A DNA stretch of 64,000 bases, from positions 62,001 through 126,000 of the forward strand of contig UQJP01000007.1 in assembly GCA_900541415.1 (NCBI GenBank), written 5' to 3'. The notes below the pieces were generated by a model, which made no database searches, was not told where the DNA came from, and worked only from the letters and a program-made list of their open reading frames with translations. The stretch is from an uncultured Odoribacter sp. (GTDB taxonomy: Bacteria; Bacteroidota; Bacteroidia; Bacteroidales; Marinifilaceae). The position numbers and the translations under genes are program-made. The first letter of the stretch is position 1; each line of letters opens with the position of its first letter. Positions 26,162 through 36,552 of this stretch are shown here, piece after piece.

Positions 26162-29100
26162 TCAATGTTTTTCCATTCTCTCCATCTCCTCTTTCGAACC
26201 TACAACCAAACCTCTCAGTTCTTTCATTCCGGTTCCGACAGGGATTAAGTGACCACAGATTACATTTTCTTTCAAACCTTCGAGCGGGTCAACCTTACCG
26301 TAGATAGCAGCTTCGTTCAGCACTTTCGTTGTTTCCTGGAAGGATGCAGCCGAAATAAAGCTGGAAGTTTGCAAGGCGGCACGGGTGATTCCCTGTAATA
26401 CCTGGGCAGATGTTGCAGGCACAGCGTCGCGGGCTTCCACAGTTTTCATATCCCGGCGTTTCAGCTGGGAATTGATGTCGCGAAGCGTACGGGCAGAAAT
26501 AATCTGGCCAGCTTTTACACGATCGGAATCTCCGGGCTCCAAAACGACTTTTTTGCCATACATAGCGTCGTTTTCTTCCATAAATTCCAATTTATCGACG
26601 ATCTGATTTTCCAGGAAGCGGGTATCGCCTGAATCCTGAATCAATACCTTACGCATCATTTGGTGAACGATGATTTCGAAGTGCTTATCGTTGATCTTCA
26701 CACCCTGCATACGGTATACGTCCTGAACTTCATTCACGATATATTCCTGCACTTTGATCGGACCTTCGATGTTCAAAATATCGGTCGGCGTAATAGCACC
26801 GTCAGACAGCGGAGTTCCGGCACGTACATAGTCGTTTTCCTGTACCAATATCTGTTTTGCCAGCGACACCAGGTATTTCTTCACCTCTCCGGCTTTTGAA
26901 GTCACGATGATCTCGCGGTTACCACGTTTGATCTTACCATAAGTAACCTCCCCGTCGATTTCAGAAACCACAGCAGGATTCGACGGGTTACGAGCTTCGA
27001 ACAACTCGGTCACACGAGGAAGACCTCCGGTAATATCACCCGCTTTACCAACGGCTCTCGGTATTTTCACGATCGTGCTACCTGCGGTAACCTGATCGCC
27101 TTCTTTCACCACGATGTGAGCACCTACCGGAAGGTTGTAACTTTTGATTACATTTCCTTTGGCATCCTCAATGGTCAAAGCAGGAGCTTTTGTTTTATCA
27201 CGGAACTCAACGATCACTTTTTCGCGGAATCCGGTGGTTTCATCCGATTCTTCCTTGTAGGTTTCACCTTCATTCAGGTTTTCCGAACCGATTTTACCAC
27301 TGAATTCTGTAATAATAACGGCATTGAACGGGTCCCATTCGCAAAGCAGGTCATTCTTCTTCACTTCCTGTCCGTCTTTCACAAACAATTTGGCTCCATA
27401 AGGAATGTTGTTGGAAATCAGAACAATATTTGTGTTTTTGTCCACAATACGAAGTTCGGTCAAACGTCCCACCACAACATCGCATTTCTGACCGTTGTCC
27501 TGGGTATATTCAACGGAACGAAGTTCCTCGAATTCCACATAACCGTCATATTTGGCCTTCAATGAGTTTTCACTGGAAATGTTACCAGCGGTACCACCCA
27601 CGTGGAATGTTCTCAAAGTCAGCTGAGTACCCGGCTCACCGATAGACTGTGCCGCAATAGTTCCAACCGCTTCACCCAACTGCACCAGTTTTCCGGTAGC
27701 CAGGTTACGGCCATAACATTTCGAACAAACTCCTTTTTTCGATTCACAAGTCAGTACGGAACGTACTTCCACGCGTTCGATCGGTGATTTTTCGATAGCA
27801 TCGGCAATTTCTTCTGTAATTTCTTCGCCCGATTTAACCAAAATTTCATTGGTGTGCGGGTGAATAATATCGTGAACGGATACACGTCCTAAAATTCTTT
27901 CGTACAAAGAAGATACGATTTCTTCGTTATTCTTGATCGCCGCAATGGTAACTCCGCGCAATGTACCGCAATCCTCTTCGGTAATGGTAATATCATTGGC
28001 AACGTCCACCAGACGACGGGTCAGATAACCGGCATCGGCAGTTTTCAACGCAGTATCGGCCAAACCTTTACGGGCACCGTGGGTTGAAATAAAGTATTCC
28101 AATACCGACAAGCCTTCTTTGAAGTTCGCCAAAATCGGATTTTCAATAATCTGGCCGCCTGTCGCTCCGGATTTCTGAGGTTTTGCCATCAATCCACGCA
28201 TACCGCCCAACTGGCGAATCTGTTCCCGGGAACCACGGGCTCCGGAGTCAAGCATCATATAGATAGAGTTGAAGCCTTGCTTATCGGCGATCAACTGTTT
28301 CATCAGGGTATTGGTCAGATTAGCGTTTACGTGTGTCCAAATATCAATAATCTGGTTATAACGCTCGTTATTGGTAATGAATCCCATGTTATAGTTCGCC
28401 ATCACCTCTTCCACCTGATTGTAACCGTCTTTCAGCAATTCGTCTTTTTCTGCCGGGATGATAACGTCCTCCAAATTGAACGACAATCCACCCTCGAAAG
28501 CCTTACGGTAACCGAGGTCTTTAATATCGTCCAGGAATTTGGCCGTCACATCGACACCGCATCTCTTGAACACATCACCGATAATATCCCTCAAAGCCTT
28601 CTTCGTGATCAGGGTATTGATATACGGGAAATTTTTCGGGGTAAACTGGTTCAGGATCACACGTCCCACCGTGGTTTCAACCATGTGGAAAACAGGATTG
28701 CCATCCTTGTCAATATCATGTATTTTTACATGCACGGTAGCATGCAAATCAACAGCTTTTTCATTTAAGGCAATGATTACTTCTTCCGCAGAATAGAAAC
28801 GCAACCCTTCTCCTTTCGCACCTTTTTTCGGCTTGGTGATGTAATACAATCCCAAAACCATATCCTGTGAAGGCACAGTAATAGGCGCACCGTTAGCCGG
28901 GTTCAGGATGTTGTGCGCACACAGCATCAAAATCTGGGCTTCCAGCACCGCTTCGTTACCTAACGGTAAATGCACAGCCATCTGGTCACCGTCGAAGTCG
29001 GCGTTAAATCCGGTACAAGCCAGCGGGTGCAAACGGATAGCCTTACCTTCGATCAATTTCGGCTGGAATGCCTGGATACCCAAACGGTGCAAGGTCGGGG

Positions 29101-30418
29101 CACGGTTCAATAACACCGGATGACCTTTCAGCACGTTTTCCAAAATATCCCAAACCACCGGGTCACGACGGTCTACGATTTTCTTCGCACTCTTCACCGT
29201 TTTTACGATACCACGTTCGATCAGCTTACGGATGATAAACGGCATGTAAAGCTCGGCAGCCATATCTTTCGGAAGACCGCATTCGTGCATTTTCAAGTCC
29301 GGGCCGACAACGATAACCGAACGGGCAGAATAATCGACACGCTTACCCAAAAGGTTCTGACGGAAACGTCCCTGTTTACCTTTCAAGCTGTCGGACAGAG
29401 ATTTCAACGGACGATTGTTTTCGATCTTCACCGCATTCGATTTACGGGAATTGTCGAACAACGAATCCACAGCTTCCTGCAACATACGTTTTTCATTTCG
29501 TAAAATTACATCCGGAGCTTTGATCTCGATCAGTCGTTTCAGACGGTTATTTCTGATAATCACCCTTCTATACAAATCGTTCAGGTCGGAAGTTGCAAAA
29601 CGTCCTCCGTCCAGCGGTACCAACGGACGCAATTCCGGCGGAATAACGGCCAACACCTTCACGATCATCCATTCAGGCTTGTTTACCTCTTTACTTTCAC
29701 GGAAAGCTTCCACTACCTGCAAACGCTTCAAAGCCTCGTTTTTACGCTGCTGTGAAGTTTCCGTATTTGCTTTGTGGCGCAAATCATAAGACAGGTCGTC
29801 CAGATTGATGCGTTCCAGCAACATCTGGATAGCTTCCGCTCCCATCTTAGCAATAAATTTGTTGGGATCGTCGTCGTCCAGATGCTGATTGTCTACCGGC
29901 AAAGCATCTATAATATCCAGGTATTCTTCTTCAGTCAGGAAATCCAATTCTGCAATTCCCTTTTCTGCCATGATACCCGGCTGAACAACAACATATCTTT
30001 CGTAATAGATTACGGCATCTAATTTTTTGGAAGGCAATCCCAATAAATAACCGATTTTATTCGGCAGGGATTTGAAATACCAGATGTGAGCCACCGGAAC
30101 AACTAACTGGATATGTCCCATACGTTCGCGGCGCACCTTCTTCTCGGTCACTTCCACACCACAACGGTCACAAACAATTCCTTTATAACGGATGCGTTTG
30201 TATTTTCCGCAATGGCATTCATAATCTTTTACCGGACCGAAAATCCTTTCGCAGAACAAACCGTCGCGTTCCGGCTTGTAGGTACGGTAATTGATTGTTT
30301 CCGGCTTCAGCACCTGACCGCTGGAATGTTCCAGGATTTCTTCGGGAGATGCCAAACCGATCGCTATTTTTGTAAAGCTTTTGGGCTTATTTGCATTATT
30401 GTCTTTTCTAAAAGCCAT
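26162..30418 (-). CDS. rpoC: DNA-directed RNA polymerase subunit beta'
   Basis: 1418 aa, usual Bacteroidota length. The N-terminal zinc site (CHCGKYKRIRYKGIVCDRC), the catalytic NADFDGDQM (residues 472-480, binding the active-site magnesium), the bridge helix/trigger loop region and the second zinc site (CESKKGVCSKCYG) are all present. It forms the active centre cleft with RpoB. The start at 30418 follows rpoB by 72 bases. Last gene of the rplK-rpoC block and followed by a strong terminator. Confidence 0.99.
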   Translation of the reverse strand: MAFRKDNNANKPKSFTKIAIGLASPEEILEHSSGQVLKPETINYRTYKPERDGLFCERIFGPVKDYECHCGKYKRIRYKGIVCDRCGVEVTEKKVRRERMGHIQLVVPVAHIWYFKSLPNKIGYLLGLPSKKLDAVIYYERYVVVQPGIMAEKGIAELDFLTEEEYLDIIDALPVDNQHLDDDDPNKFIAKMGAEAIQMLLERINLDDLSYDLRHKANTETSQQRKNEALKRLQVVEAFRESKEVNKPEWMIVKVLAVIPPELRPLVPLDGGRFATSDLNDLYRRVIIRNNRLKRLIEIKAPDVILRNEKRMLQEAVDSLFDNSRKSNAVKIENNRPLKSLSDSLKGKQGRFRQNLLGKRVDYSARSVIVVGPDLKMHECGLPKDMAAELYMPFIIRKLIERGIVKTVKSAKKIVDRRDPVVWDILENVLKGHPVLLNRAPTLHRLGIQAFQPKLIEGKAIRLHPLACTGFNADFDGDQMAVHLPLGNEAVLEAQILMLCAHNILNPANGAPITVPSQDMVLGLYYITKPKKGAKGEGLRFYSAEEVIIALNEKAVDLHATVHVKIHDIDKDGNPVFHMVETTVGRVILNQFTPKNFPYINTLITKKALRDIIGDVFKRCGVDVTAKFLDDIKDLGYRKAFEGGLSFNLEDVIIPAEKDELLKDGYNQVEEVMANYNMGFITNNERYNQIIDIWTHVNANLTNTLMKQLIADKQGFNSIYMMLDSGARGSREQIRQLGGMRGLMAKPQKSGATGGQIIENPILANFKEGLSVLEYFISTHGARKGLADTALKTADAGYLTRRLVDVANDITITEEDCGTLRGVTIAAIKNNEEIVSSLYERILGRVSVHDIIHPHTNEILVKSGEEITEEIADAIEKSPIERVEVRSVLTCESKKGVCSKCYGRNLATGKLVQLGEAVGTIAAQSIGEPGTQLTLRTFHVGGTAGNISSENSLKAKYDGYVEFEELRSVEYTQDNGQKCDVVVGRLTELRIVDKNTNIVLISNNIPYGAKLFVKDGQEVKKNDLLCEWDPFNAVIITEFSGKIGSENLNEGETYKEESDETTGFREKVIVEFRDKTKAPALTIEDAKGNVIKSYNLPVGAHIVVKEGDQVTAGSTIVKIPRAVGKAGDITGGLPRVTELFEARNPSNPAVVSEIDGEVTYGKIKRGNREIIVTSKAGEVKKYLVSLAKQILVQENDYVRAGTPLSDGAITPTDILNIEGPIKVQEYIVNEVQDVYRMQGVKINDKHFEIIVHQMMRKVLIQDSGDTRFLENQIVDKLEFMEENDAMYGKKVVLEPGDSDRVKAGQIISARTLRDINSQLKRRDMKTVEARDAVPATSAQVLQGITRAALQTSSFISAASFQETTKVLNEAAIYGKVDPLEGLKENVICGHLIPVGTGMKELRGLVVGSKEEMERMEKH

Positions 30419-30490
30419 AGTAACTCCGTTAATTTAAAGTGGAAAGCAGAAGTAACTTCTTTTCGTTACTCCGGCTTTCACTTTTGATAT

Positions 30491-33400
30491 TTATATCAAA
30501 TTTACGCTAAGACCAAGTCCTCTCAACTCATGTAGCAACACGTTGAAAGATTCCGGTAATCCCGGTGTAGGCATAGGCTCGCCTTTCACGATATGCTCGT
30601 AAGTTTTGGTACGGCCCATTACGTCATCTGATTTCACTGTCAGAATTTCCTGCAAGATATGAGCAGCTCCGAAAGCTTCCAGAGCCCAAACCTCCATCTC
30701 ACCAAAACGCTGTCCACCGAACTGTGCTTTACCTCCTAAAGGCTGCTGGGTGATCAAAGAGTACGGTCCGATAGAACGGGCGTGCATCTTATCGTCAACC
30801 ATGTGCCCCAGTTTCAACATATAGGTAACCCCTACGGTTGCCGGCTGGTCGAAACGGTCTCCGGTACCTCCGTCATACAGATAAGTGGTACCGTAACGAG
30901 GAACTCCTGCTTTATCCGTATAGTCATTGATCTCGTCCAAAGTAGCACCGTCGAAAATCGGGGTGGCGAACTTGATTCCGAGTTCTTTTCCGGCCCAGCC
31001 CAATACAGCTTCGAACACCTGTCCGAGGTTCATACGGGAAGGTACACCCAACGGGTTCAAACAAATATCCACGGGGGTTCCGTCTGCCAGGAACGGCATA
31101 TCTTCCACCCTTACCACCCGGGAAACGATACCTTTGTTACCGTGACGTCCGGCCATCTTATCACCGATTTGCAATTTACGTTTCTTAGCCACGTAAACCT
31201 TAGCCATCTTGATGATTCCGGAAGGCAGCTCGTCACCGACGGTAGCGTTGTATTTGCGGCGTTTCATCTGTCCTTCGATCTCCTTGTATTTGATTACATA
31301 GTTATGTAACAAATCACGGATCATATCGTTTTTCTGCTTGTCGGTCGTCCACTTGTTCGGGTTCACTTCAAGCATATTCAGGTTCTGCAACGTCTTCAAA
31401 GTGAATTTCACGCCTTTCGGGATCACGTCTTCATTCAGATAGTTCTTCACGCCCTGGGAAGTCTTCCCGTTGGTCAGTTCGAACAACTTATCGATCAATA
31501 AAGAAGTTAAATCGCCTACGCTACGTTCAAATTGCTCGTCGATCTCTGCAAGGATGGTTTTACCGGCAGCTTTCGATTTCCGGTCACCGATGGTACGCTG
31601 GAACAATTTTTTGTCGATAATCACACCTTTCAGCGAAGGAGAAGCCTTCAAAGAAGCATCTTTCACATCCCCGGCCTTGTCACCGAAAATGGCACGCAAC
31701 AATTTTTCTTCCGGACTCGGATCTGATTCCCCTTTCGGAGTGATCTTACCGATCAGGATGTCGCCCGGCTGAACCCGTGCACCGATACGGATGATACCGT
31801 TTTCGTCCAGGTCTTTCGTTGCATCTTCGCTTACGTTAGGAATATCGGCGGTCAGCTCTTCCAGTCCGCGTTTGGTTTCACGCACTTCCAAAGAATATTC
31901 GTCCACATGCACCGAAGTAAATACATCGTTGCGCACGATATTTTCAGAAATTACGATAGCATCCTCATAGTTGTAACCTTTCCAGGGCATATACGCCACT
32001 TTCAGGTTGCGTCCCAATGCCAGTTCGCCGTCTTCCGAAGAATAACCTTCTGTCAATATCTGGCCTTCTTCCACACGCTGTCCCTTCTTCACGATCGGAC
32101 GTAACGTCATGGTTGTACTCTGGTTGGTACGTTTGTATTTCGGCAGAAGATACTCTTTCGTATCGCCGTCGAAGCTCACGAAACGTTCTTCTTCTGTCTG
32201 GTCGTATTTAATCACGATACGGCGTCCGTCCACGAAATCGATCACTCCGGGACCTTCTGCCACCACCTGTGTACGGGAATCCTTGATTAGGTTACCTTCC
32301 AAACCCGTACCCACAATCGGGGCCTGCGGTTTGATAATAGGCACAGCCTGGCGCATCATGTTCGATCCCATCAAAGCACGGTTGGCATCATCGTGTTCCA
32401 GGAAGGGAATCAGCGAAGCCGCGATAGAAGCAATCTGGTTCGGGGCAACGTCGATCAAATCGATCTTCTCAACCTCTTCCACAGGGAAATCACCGTCTTT
32501 ACGCGATTTAGCCCTTTTATTTACAAAATGCCCGTCATCACCTACTTTGGCGTTAGCCTGTGCAATCACCAATCCTTCTTCTTCTTCAGCGGAAAGGTAT
32601 TTCACCCCTTCAGCACCCAGGTCGACCACGGCGTTTTCAACTTTCCGGTAAGGAGTTTCAATAAATCCGAGATTATTGATCTTCGCATATACGCAAAGTG
32701 AAGAAATCAAACCGATATTCGGTCCTTCCGGCGTTTCAATCGGACACAAACGTCCATAGTGGGTATAGTGAACGTCACGCACCTCAAATCCGGCACGATC
32801 ACGTGACAAACCACCAGGTCCGAGGGCAGACATACGCCGTTTGTGGGTAATCTCTGCCAGAGGGTTCGTCTGGTCCATAAACTGTGACAGGGCATTCGTT
32901 CCGAAGAATGAATTAATCACAGACGACAGGATTTTGGAATTAATCAGGTCTACCGGAGTAAACACCTCATTATCCCTCACATTCATCCGTTCGCGGATCG
33001 TACGGGCCATACGGGCCAATCCGACACCGAACTGATTATATAATTGTTCGCCTACGGTACGTACGCGACGATTACTCAAGTGGTCGATATCATCCACATC
33101 TGTCTTCGCATTCAGCAATTTGATCAGATATTTGATAATTTCGATCATATCTTCTTTGGTAAGCACTCTCACCGAAGGATCGGTGGTCAGCCCGAGCTTT
33201 TTATTCAGCTTGTAACGTCCCACATCTCCCAAGTCATAACGCTTGTCTGAGAAGAACAATTTATCGATAACATCCCGTGCGGTTGCTTCGTCTGGCGGTT
33301 CAGAACTACGCAACTGTCGGTAGATGTGCATCACTGCTTCTTTTTCCGAGTTACACGGGTCCTTCTGCAGTGTATTATAAATAATGGCGTAATCCGCCAG

Positions 33401-34303
33401 ATTTTGTTTTTCCTTGTGCAGCAAAATCGTCTTTGTTCCAGAATCGACGATTGCATCTATGTGTTCATTTTCCAGAACAGTCTCACGATCCACAATGATT
33501 TCGTTACGTTCGATAGAAACTACCTCTCCGGTATCTTCATCCACGAAATCTTCCACCCAGGTCTTCAAAACACGAGCAGCCAAACGTCTGCCAACGACTT
33601 TTTTCAATCCAGATTTGGAAACGTTTATTTCATCTGCCAGCCCGAATATTTCAAGAATATCCTTATCCGTCTCAAAGCCAATCGCACGCAAAAGAGTGGT
33701 TACAGGTAACTTCTTCTTACGGTCGATATAGGCATACATCACATTGTTGATGTCTGTTGCAAACTCTATCCACGAGCCTTTGAACGGAATAATTCTGGCA
33801 GAATAAAGCTTGGTACCATTCGCATGAACACTTTGGCCGAAAAACACACCCGGAGATCTATGCAACTGCGACACGATCACACGCTCGGCACCATTGATCA
33901 CAAAAGTACCTTTGGGGGTCATATAGGGAACATTTCCCAGATAAACATCTTCAATCACTGTATCGAAATCCTCATGTTCGGGATCGGTACAATATAACTT
34001 CAGTTTAGCCTTCAACGGCGCACCGTAAGTCAGTCCCTGCTCCAAACACTCGTCAATCGTGTAGCGGGGCGGGTCGATGAAGTAGTCCAAAAATTCCAGG
34101 ACAAAATTGTTCCGGGTGTCGGTGATCGGAAAGTTCTCCTTAAAAACAGTGTAAAGGCCTTCGTTTTTTCTGTTTTCAGGCGTCGTACCCAATTGAAAAA
34201 AGTCCTTGAATGACTTTAATTGTATCTCAAGAAAATCAGGATATTCCAACTGATTTTTTATGGATGCAAAGCTTATTCTTTTGTTTGAATTATTTGAAGA
34301 CAT
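30491..34303 (-). CDS. rpoB: DNA-directed RNA polymerase subunit beta
   Basis: 1270 aa. Recognisable segments include the rifampicin region (FFGTNALSQFMDQTNPLAEITHKRRMSALGPGGL), the active-site lobe (GKITPKGESDPSPEEKLLRAIFGDKAGDVKD) and the C-terminal clamp ending in LRGLGLSVNLI. The rifampicin-region residues look like those of a sensitive enzyme (QFMDQTNPLAEITHKRRMSALG). Lies between rplL and rpoC; a 12-bp hairpin separates it from rplL. Confidence 0.99.
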   Translation of the reverse strand: MSSNNSNKRISFASIKNQLEYPDFLEIQLKSFKDFFQLGTTPENRKNEGLYTVFKENFPITDTRNNFVLEFLDYFIDPPRYTIDECLEQGLTYGAPLKAKLKLYCTDPEHEDFDTVIEDVYLGNVPYMTPKGTFVINGAERVIVSQLHRSPGVFFGQSVHANGTKLYSARIIPFKGSWIEFATDINNVMYAYIDRKKKLPVTTLLRAIGFETDKDILEIFGLADEINVSKSGLKKVVGRRLAARVLKTWVEDFVDEDTGEVVSIERNEIIVDRETVLENEHIDAIVDSGTKTILLHKEKQNLADYAIIYNTLQKDPCNSEKEAVMHIYRQLRSSEPPDEATARDVIDKLFFSDKRYDLGDVGRYKLNKKLGLTTDPSVRVLTKEDMIEIIKYLIKLLNAKTDVDDIDHLSNRRVRTVGEQLYNQFGVGLARMARTIRERMNVRDNEVFTPVDLINSKILSSVINSFFGTNALSQFMDQTNPLAEITHKRRMSALGPGGLSRDRAGFEVRDVHYTHYGRLCPIETPEGPNIGLISSLCVYAKINNLGFIETPYRKVENAVVDLGAEGVKYLSAEEEEGLVIAQANAKVGDDGHFVNKRAKSRKDGDFPVEEVEKIDLIDVAPNQIASIAASLIPFLEHDDANRALMGSNMMRQAVPIIKPQAPIVGTGLEGNLIKDSRTQVVAEGPGVIDFVDGRRIVIKYDQTEEERFVSFDGDTKEYLLPKYKRTNQSTTMTLRPIVKKGQRVEEGQILTEGYSSEDGELALGRNLKVAYMPWKGYNYEDAIVISENIVRNDVFTSVHVDEYSLEVRETKRGLEELTADIPNVSEDATKDLDENGIIRIGARVQPGDILIGKITPKGESDPSPEEKLLRAIFGDKAGDVKDASLKASPSLKGVIIDKKLFQRTIGDRKSKAAGKTILAEIDEQFERSVGDLTSLLIDKLFELTNGKTSQGVKNYLNEDVIPKGVKFTLKTLQNLNMLEVNPNKWTTDKQKNDMIRDLLHNYVIKYKEIEGQMKRRKYNATVGDELPSGIIKMAKVYVAKKRKLQIGDKMAGRHGNKGIVSRVVRVEDMPFLADGTPVDICLNPLGVPSRMNLGQVFEAVLGWAGKELGIKFATPIFDGATLDEINDYTDKAGVPRYGTTYLYDGGTGDRFDQPATVGVTYMLKLGHMVDDKMHARSIGPYSLITQQPLGGKAQFGGQRFGEMEVWALEAFGAAHILQEILTVKSDDVMGRTKTYEHIVKGEPMPTPGLPESFNVLLHELRGLGLSVNLI

Positions 34304-34344
34304 CTATTAATTTTTTGGAACCTAAACAATAATAACAACAAAAT

Positions 34345-34372
34345 GGTTTAGAGTCAAAATTGACTCTAAACC
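34345..34372 (-). terminator. rplL-rpoB intergenic hairpin (attenuator candidate)
   Basis: A perfect 12-bp stem (GGTTTAGAGTCA at 34345-34356 with 34361-34372) and 4-base loop, followed on the minus strand by ATTTTGTTGTT, a weak T-tract. In E. coli a partial terminator in the same position sets the ratio of ribosomal protein to polymerase mRNA; the same role is inferred here. A smaller GGG/CCC hairpin (about 34378-34392) follows the rplL stop. Confidence 0.65.
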
Positions 34373-34398
34373 GTTAAAACCCAAAGGGGTTCTATAAC

Positions 34399-34773
34399 TT
34401 ATTTAAGTTCAACTTCAGCTCCTGCTTCTTCCAGTTGAGCTTTTAATTGTGCAGCTTCTTCTTTAGAAACTTTTTCTTTCAAAGGAGCCGGAGCTTTGTC
34501 AACCAGTTCTTTTGCTTCTTTCAGTCCAAGACCAGTCAGCTCTTTCACCAATTTCACAACGCCTAATTTAGCAGCACCACCTGATTTCAGGATTACGTCG
34601 AACTCTGTTTGTTCAGCAGCAGCAGCAGCACCAGCAGCAGCCGGAGCAGCTACAACAGCAGCAGCAGCTGCAGGTTCGATTCCGTACTCATCTTTTAAGA
34701 TGTCAGCTAACTCTTTTACGTCCTTTACAGTCAAGTTTACTAATTCTTCTGCAAGTTTTTTCAAATCTGCCAT
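34399..34773 (-). CDS. rplL: 50S ribosomal protein L7/L12
   Basis: 124 aa. N-terminal dimerisation region (ADLKKLAEELVNLTVKDVKELADILKDEYG), an alanine-rich hinge (about 34-55), and the C-terminal factor-binding domain (EFDVILKSGGAAKLGVVKLVKELTGLGLKEAKELVDKAP). It is the flexible stalk that recruits translation GTPases, bound to the ribosome through L10, whose gene lies 49 bases upstream. Confidence 0.99.
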   Translation of the reverse strand: MADLKKLAEELVNLTVKDVKELADILKDEYGIEPAAAAAVVAAPAAAGAAAAAEQTEFDVILKSGGAAKLGVVKLVKELTGLGLKEAKELVDKAPAPLKEKVSKEEAAQLKAQLEEAGAEVELK

Positions 34774-34822
34774 TTCAATAATTATTTAAATAGTTTTTTA
34801 CTCTTGATAATAATAAGATAAA

Positions 34823-35341
34823 TTATGCTCTATCTTCCAGTGTTTTAAGCACACCTCCGATAGTATTCTTCCCTGATTCCAGGGCAGAAATAACTTTCTG
34901 CATCGGTGATTGCAGCAACAGGATAATATCTCCGATCAACTCTTCCTTAGACTTGATGCTTACGAGAGCGTCCAGTTGGTTTTCACCTACATAGGCACAT
35001 TCTTCAACAAAAGCAGCCTTAAATACAGGTTTATCGTGGCTCTTACGGAACTCTTTAATCAGTTTCGCAGGAGCATTTCCTGTTTCACTCAACATAACGG
35101 CACTGGAGCCAGCCAATGAAGAATAAATTTCTTCATAGTTGTTTTCCAATCCGTCAAGAGCTACTCTCAACAAGGTGTTTTTCACCTGGATGAGCTTAAT
35201 TCCTGCGTTGAAACATTCTTTGCGCAATTCCTGTGTAGCAGCAGCATCCAACTCAGAAATATCACTGATGTAAAGATGCTTGTATGCTTTGATCTGCTCG
35301 GTTAAATGGTCTATGATTACTTGTTTCTCTTCCCTTTTCAT
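34823..35341 (-). CDS. rplJ: 50S ribosomal protein L10
   Basis: 172 aa, normal length. MKREEKQVIIDHLTEQIKAYKHLYISDISELDAAATQELR and KLIQVKNTLLRVAL are typical; the C-terminal helix that carries L7/L12 dimers is present. Base of the stalk. Only 29 bases separate it from rplA, too little for the L10 leader RNA found in other phyla. Confidence 0.98.
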   Translation of the reverse strand: MKREEKQVIIDHLTEQIKAYKHLYISDISELDAAATQELRKECFNAGIKLIQVKNTLLRVALDGLENNYEEIYSSLAGSSAVMLSETGNAPAKLIKEFRKSHDKPVFKAAFVEECAYVGENQLDALVSIKSKEELIGDIILLLQSPMQKVISALESGKNTIGGVLKTLEDRA

Positions 35342-35370
35342 TCTACAAATGGTCCTTTAAAGGTTAATAA

Positions 35371-36066
35371 TTAATCAAGTAATGACTTAAGGTCTAATTT
35401 AATACCGGGACTCATTGTACTTGACAGGAATACACTCTTTACGTAAGTACCCTTTGCAGAAGAAGGTTTCAGTTTATTGATAACGTTCATAAATTCACGA
35501 GCGTTGTCTTTGATCTTTTCTGCATCGAAATTCACTTTACCAATAGAAGAGTGTACGATACCAAATTTGTCAACTTTAAAATCAATTTTTCCCTGCTTAA
35601 CCTCTTGTACAGCCTTACCGATTTCAACGGTAACAGTACCACTCTTCGGGTTTGGCATCAATCCACGTGGACCTAAGATTCGTCCTAAAGCACCTATCTT
35701 ACCCATGATGGCAGGCATCGTAATGATAATATCAATATCAGTCCAACCTGATTTCAATTTCTCAATATACTCATCCAAACCAACATAGTCGGCTCCGGCA
35801 GCCTTAGCCTCTTCCACCTTGTCAGGAGTACAAAGAACTAAAACTCTAACTTCTTTTCCGGTTCCGTGAGGCAGAGTTACAACGCCACGCACCATTTGAT
35901 TGGCTTTACGTGGGTCTACACCCAGACGAACGTCCATGTCAACTGACGCATCAAACTTAGTAAAAGTAATTTCCTTCACCAGCTGAGCAGCTTCTTCAAT
36001 GGTATATGCTTTACCATTTTCAACCTTTTCTAAAGCTAACTTTTTATTTTTTGTCAGTTTACTCAT
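35371..36066 (-). CDS. rplA: 50S ribosomal protein L1
   Basis: 231 aa. Conserved segments: FDASVDMDVRLGVDPRKANQMVRGVVTLPHGTG, LGRILGPRGLMPNPKSGTV and GKVNFDAEKIKDNAREFMNVINKLKPSSAKGTYVKSVFLSSTMSPG. Binds 23S rRNA at the mobile L1 stalk; in many bacteria it also represses its own operon. Second gene after rplK (24-base gap). Confidence 0.99.
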   Translation of the reverse strand: MSKLTKNKKLALEKVENGKAYTIEEAAQLVKEITFTKFDASVDMDVRLGVDPRKANQMVRGVVTLPHGTGKEVRVLVLCTPDKVEEAKAAGADYVGLDEYIEKLKSGWTDIDIIITMPAIMGKIGALGRILGPRGLMPNPKSGTVTVEIGKAVQEVKQGKIDFKVDKFGIVHSSIGKVNFDAEKIKDNAREFMNVINKLKPSSAKGTYVKSVFLSSTMSPGIKLDLKSLLD

Positions 36067-36090
36067 TACGTTTGAAGTATTACAAATTCA

Positions 36091-36528
36091 TTAAAAAGGT
36101 TTTTCACCTTCAACGGTGATACCCATACTTCTGGCAGTTCCAGCTACCATGCTCATTGCTTTCTCCACTTCAAAAGCGTTCAAATCACTCATTTTGCCTT
36201 CTGCAATTTCTTTCACCTTATCCCAGGTCAAAGAAGCCACCTTTTTACGGTTAGGCTCTGCAGAGCCAGATTTGAGTTTCGCTGCTTCCAAAAGTTGAAT
36301 AGCAACAGGTGGTTGTTTGGTAATGAAATCAAACGATTTATCACCGTAAACCTGAATAATTACCGGAATAATCTTTCCTGCCTGGTCCTGAGTTCTTGCA
36401 TTGAATTGTTTGCAGAAGTCCATGATGTTGACTCCTTTGGAACCTAATGCAGGTCCTACAGGTGGAGAAGGATTAGCGGCACCAGCTTTAATCTGTAGCT
36501 TAATAAGAGCTTCAACTTCTTTTGCCAT
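36091..36528 (-). CDS. rplK: 50S ribosomal protein L11
   Basis: 145 aa. The proline-rich N-terminal segment (AGAANPSPPVGPALGSKGVNIMDFCKQFNA) and the C-terminal rRNA-binding domain (LNAFEVEKAMSMVAGTARSMGITVEG) are typical. Part of the GTPase-associated centre. Follows nusG by 24 bases. Confidence 0.99.
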   Translation of the reverse strand: MAKEVEALIKLQIKAGAANPSPPVGPALGSKGVNIMDFCKQFNARTQDQAGKIIPVIIQVYGDKSFDFITKQPPVAIQLLEAAKLKSGSAEPNRKKVASLTWDKVKEIAEGKMSDLNAFEVEKAMSMVAGTARSMGITVEGEKPF

Positions 36529-36552
36529 GATTTTTTTTAATCAAATGTTTAA

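Noticed and set aside
34496..34789. Alanine-rich plus-strand frame over rplL
   Set aside because: Shadow of the L7/L12 hinge codons.
35342..35370. L10 leader upstream of rplJ
   Set aside because: Only 29 bases separate rplA and rplJ, too short for that RNA.
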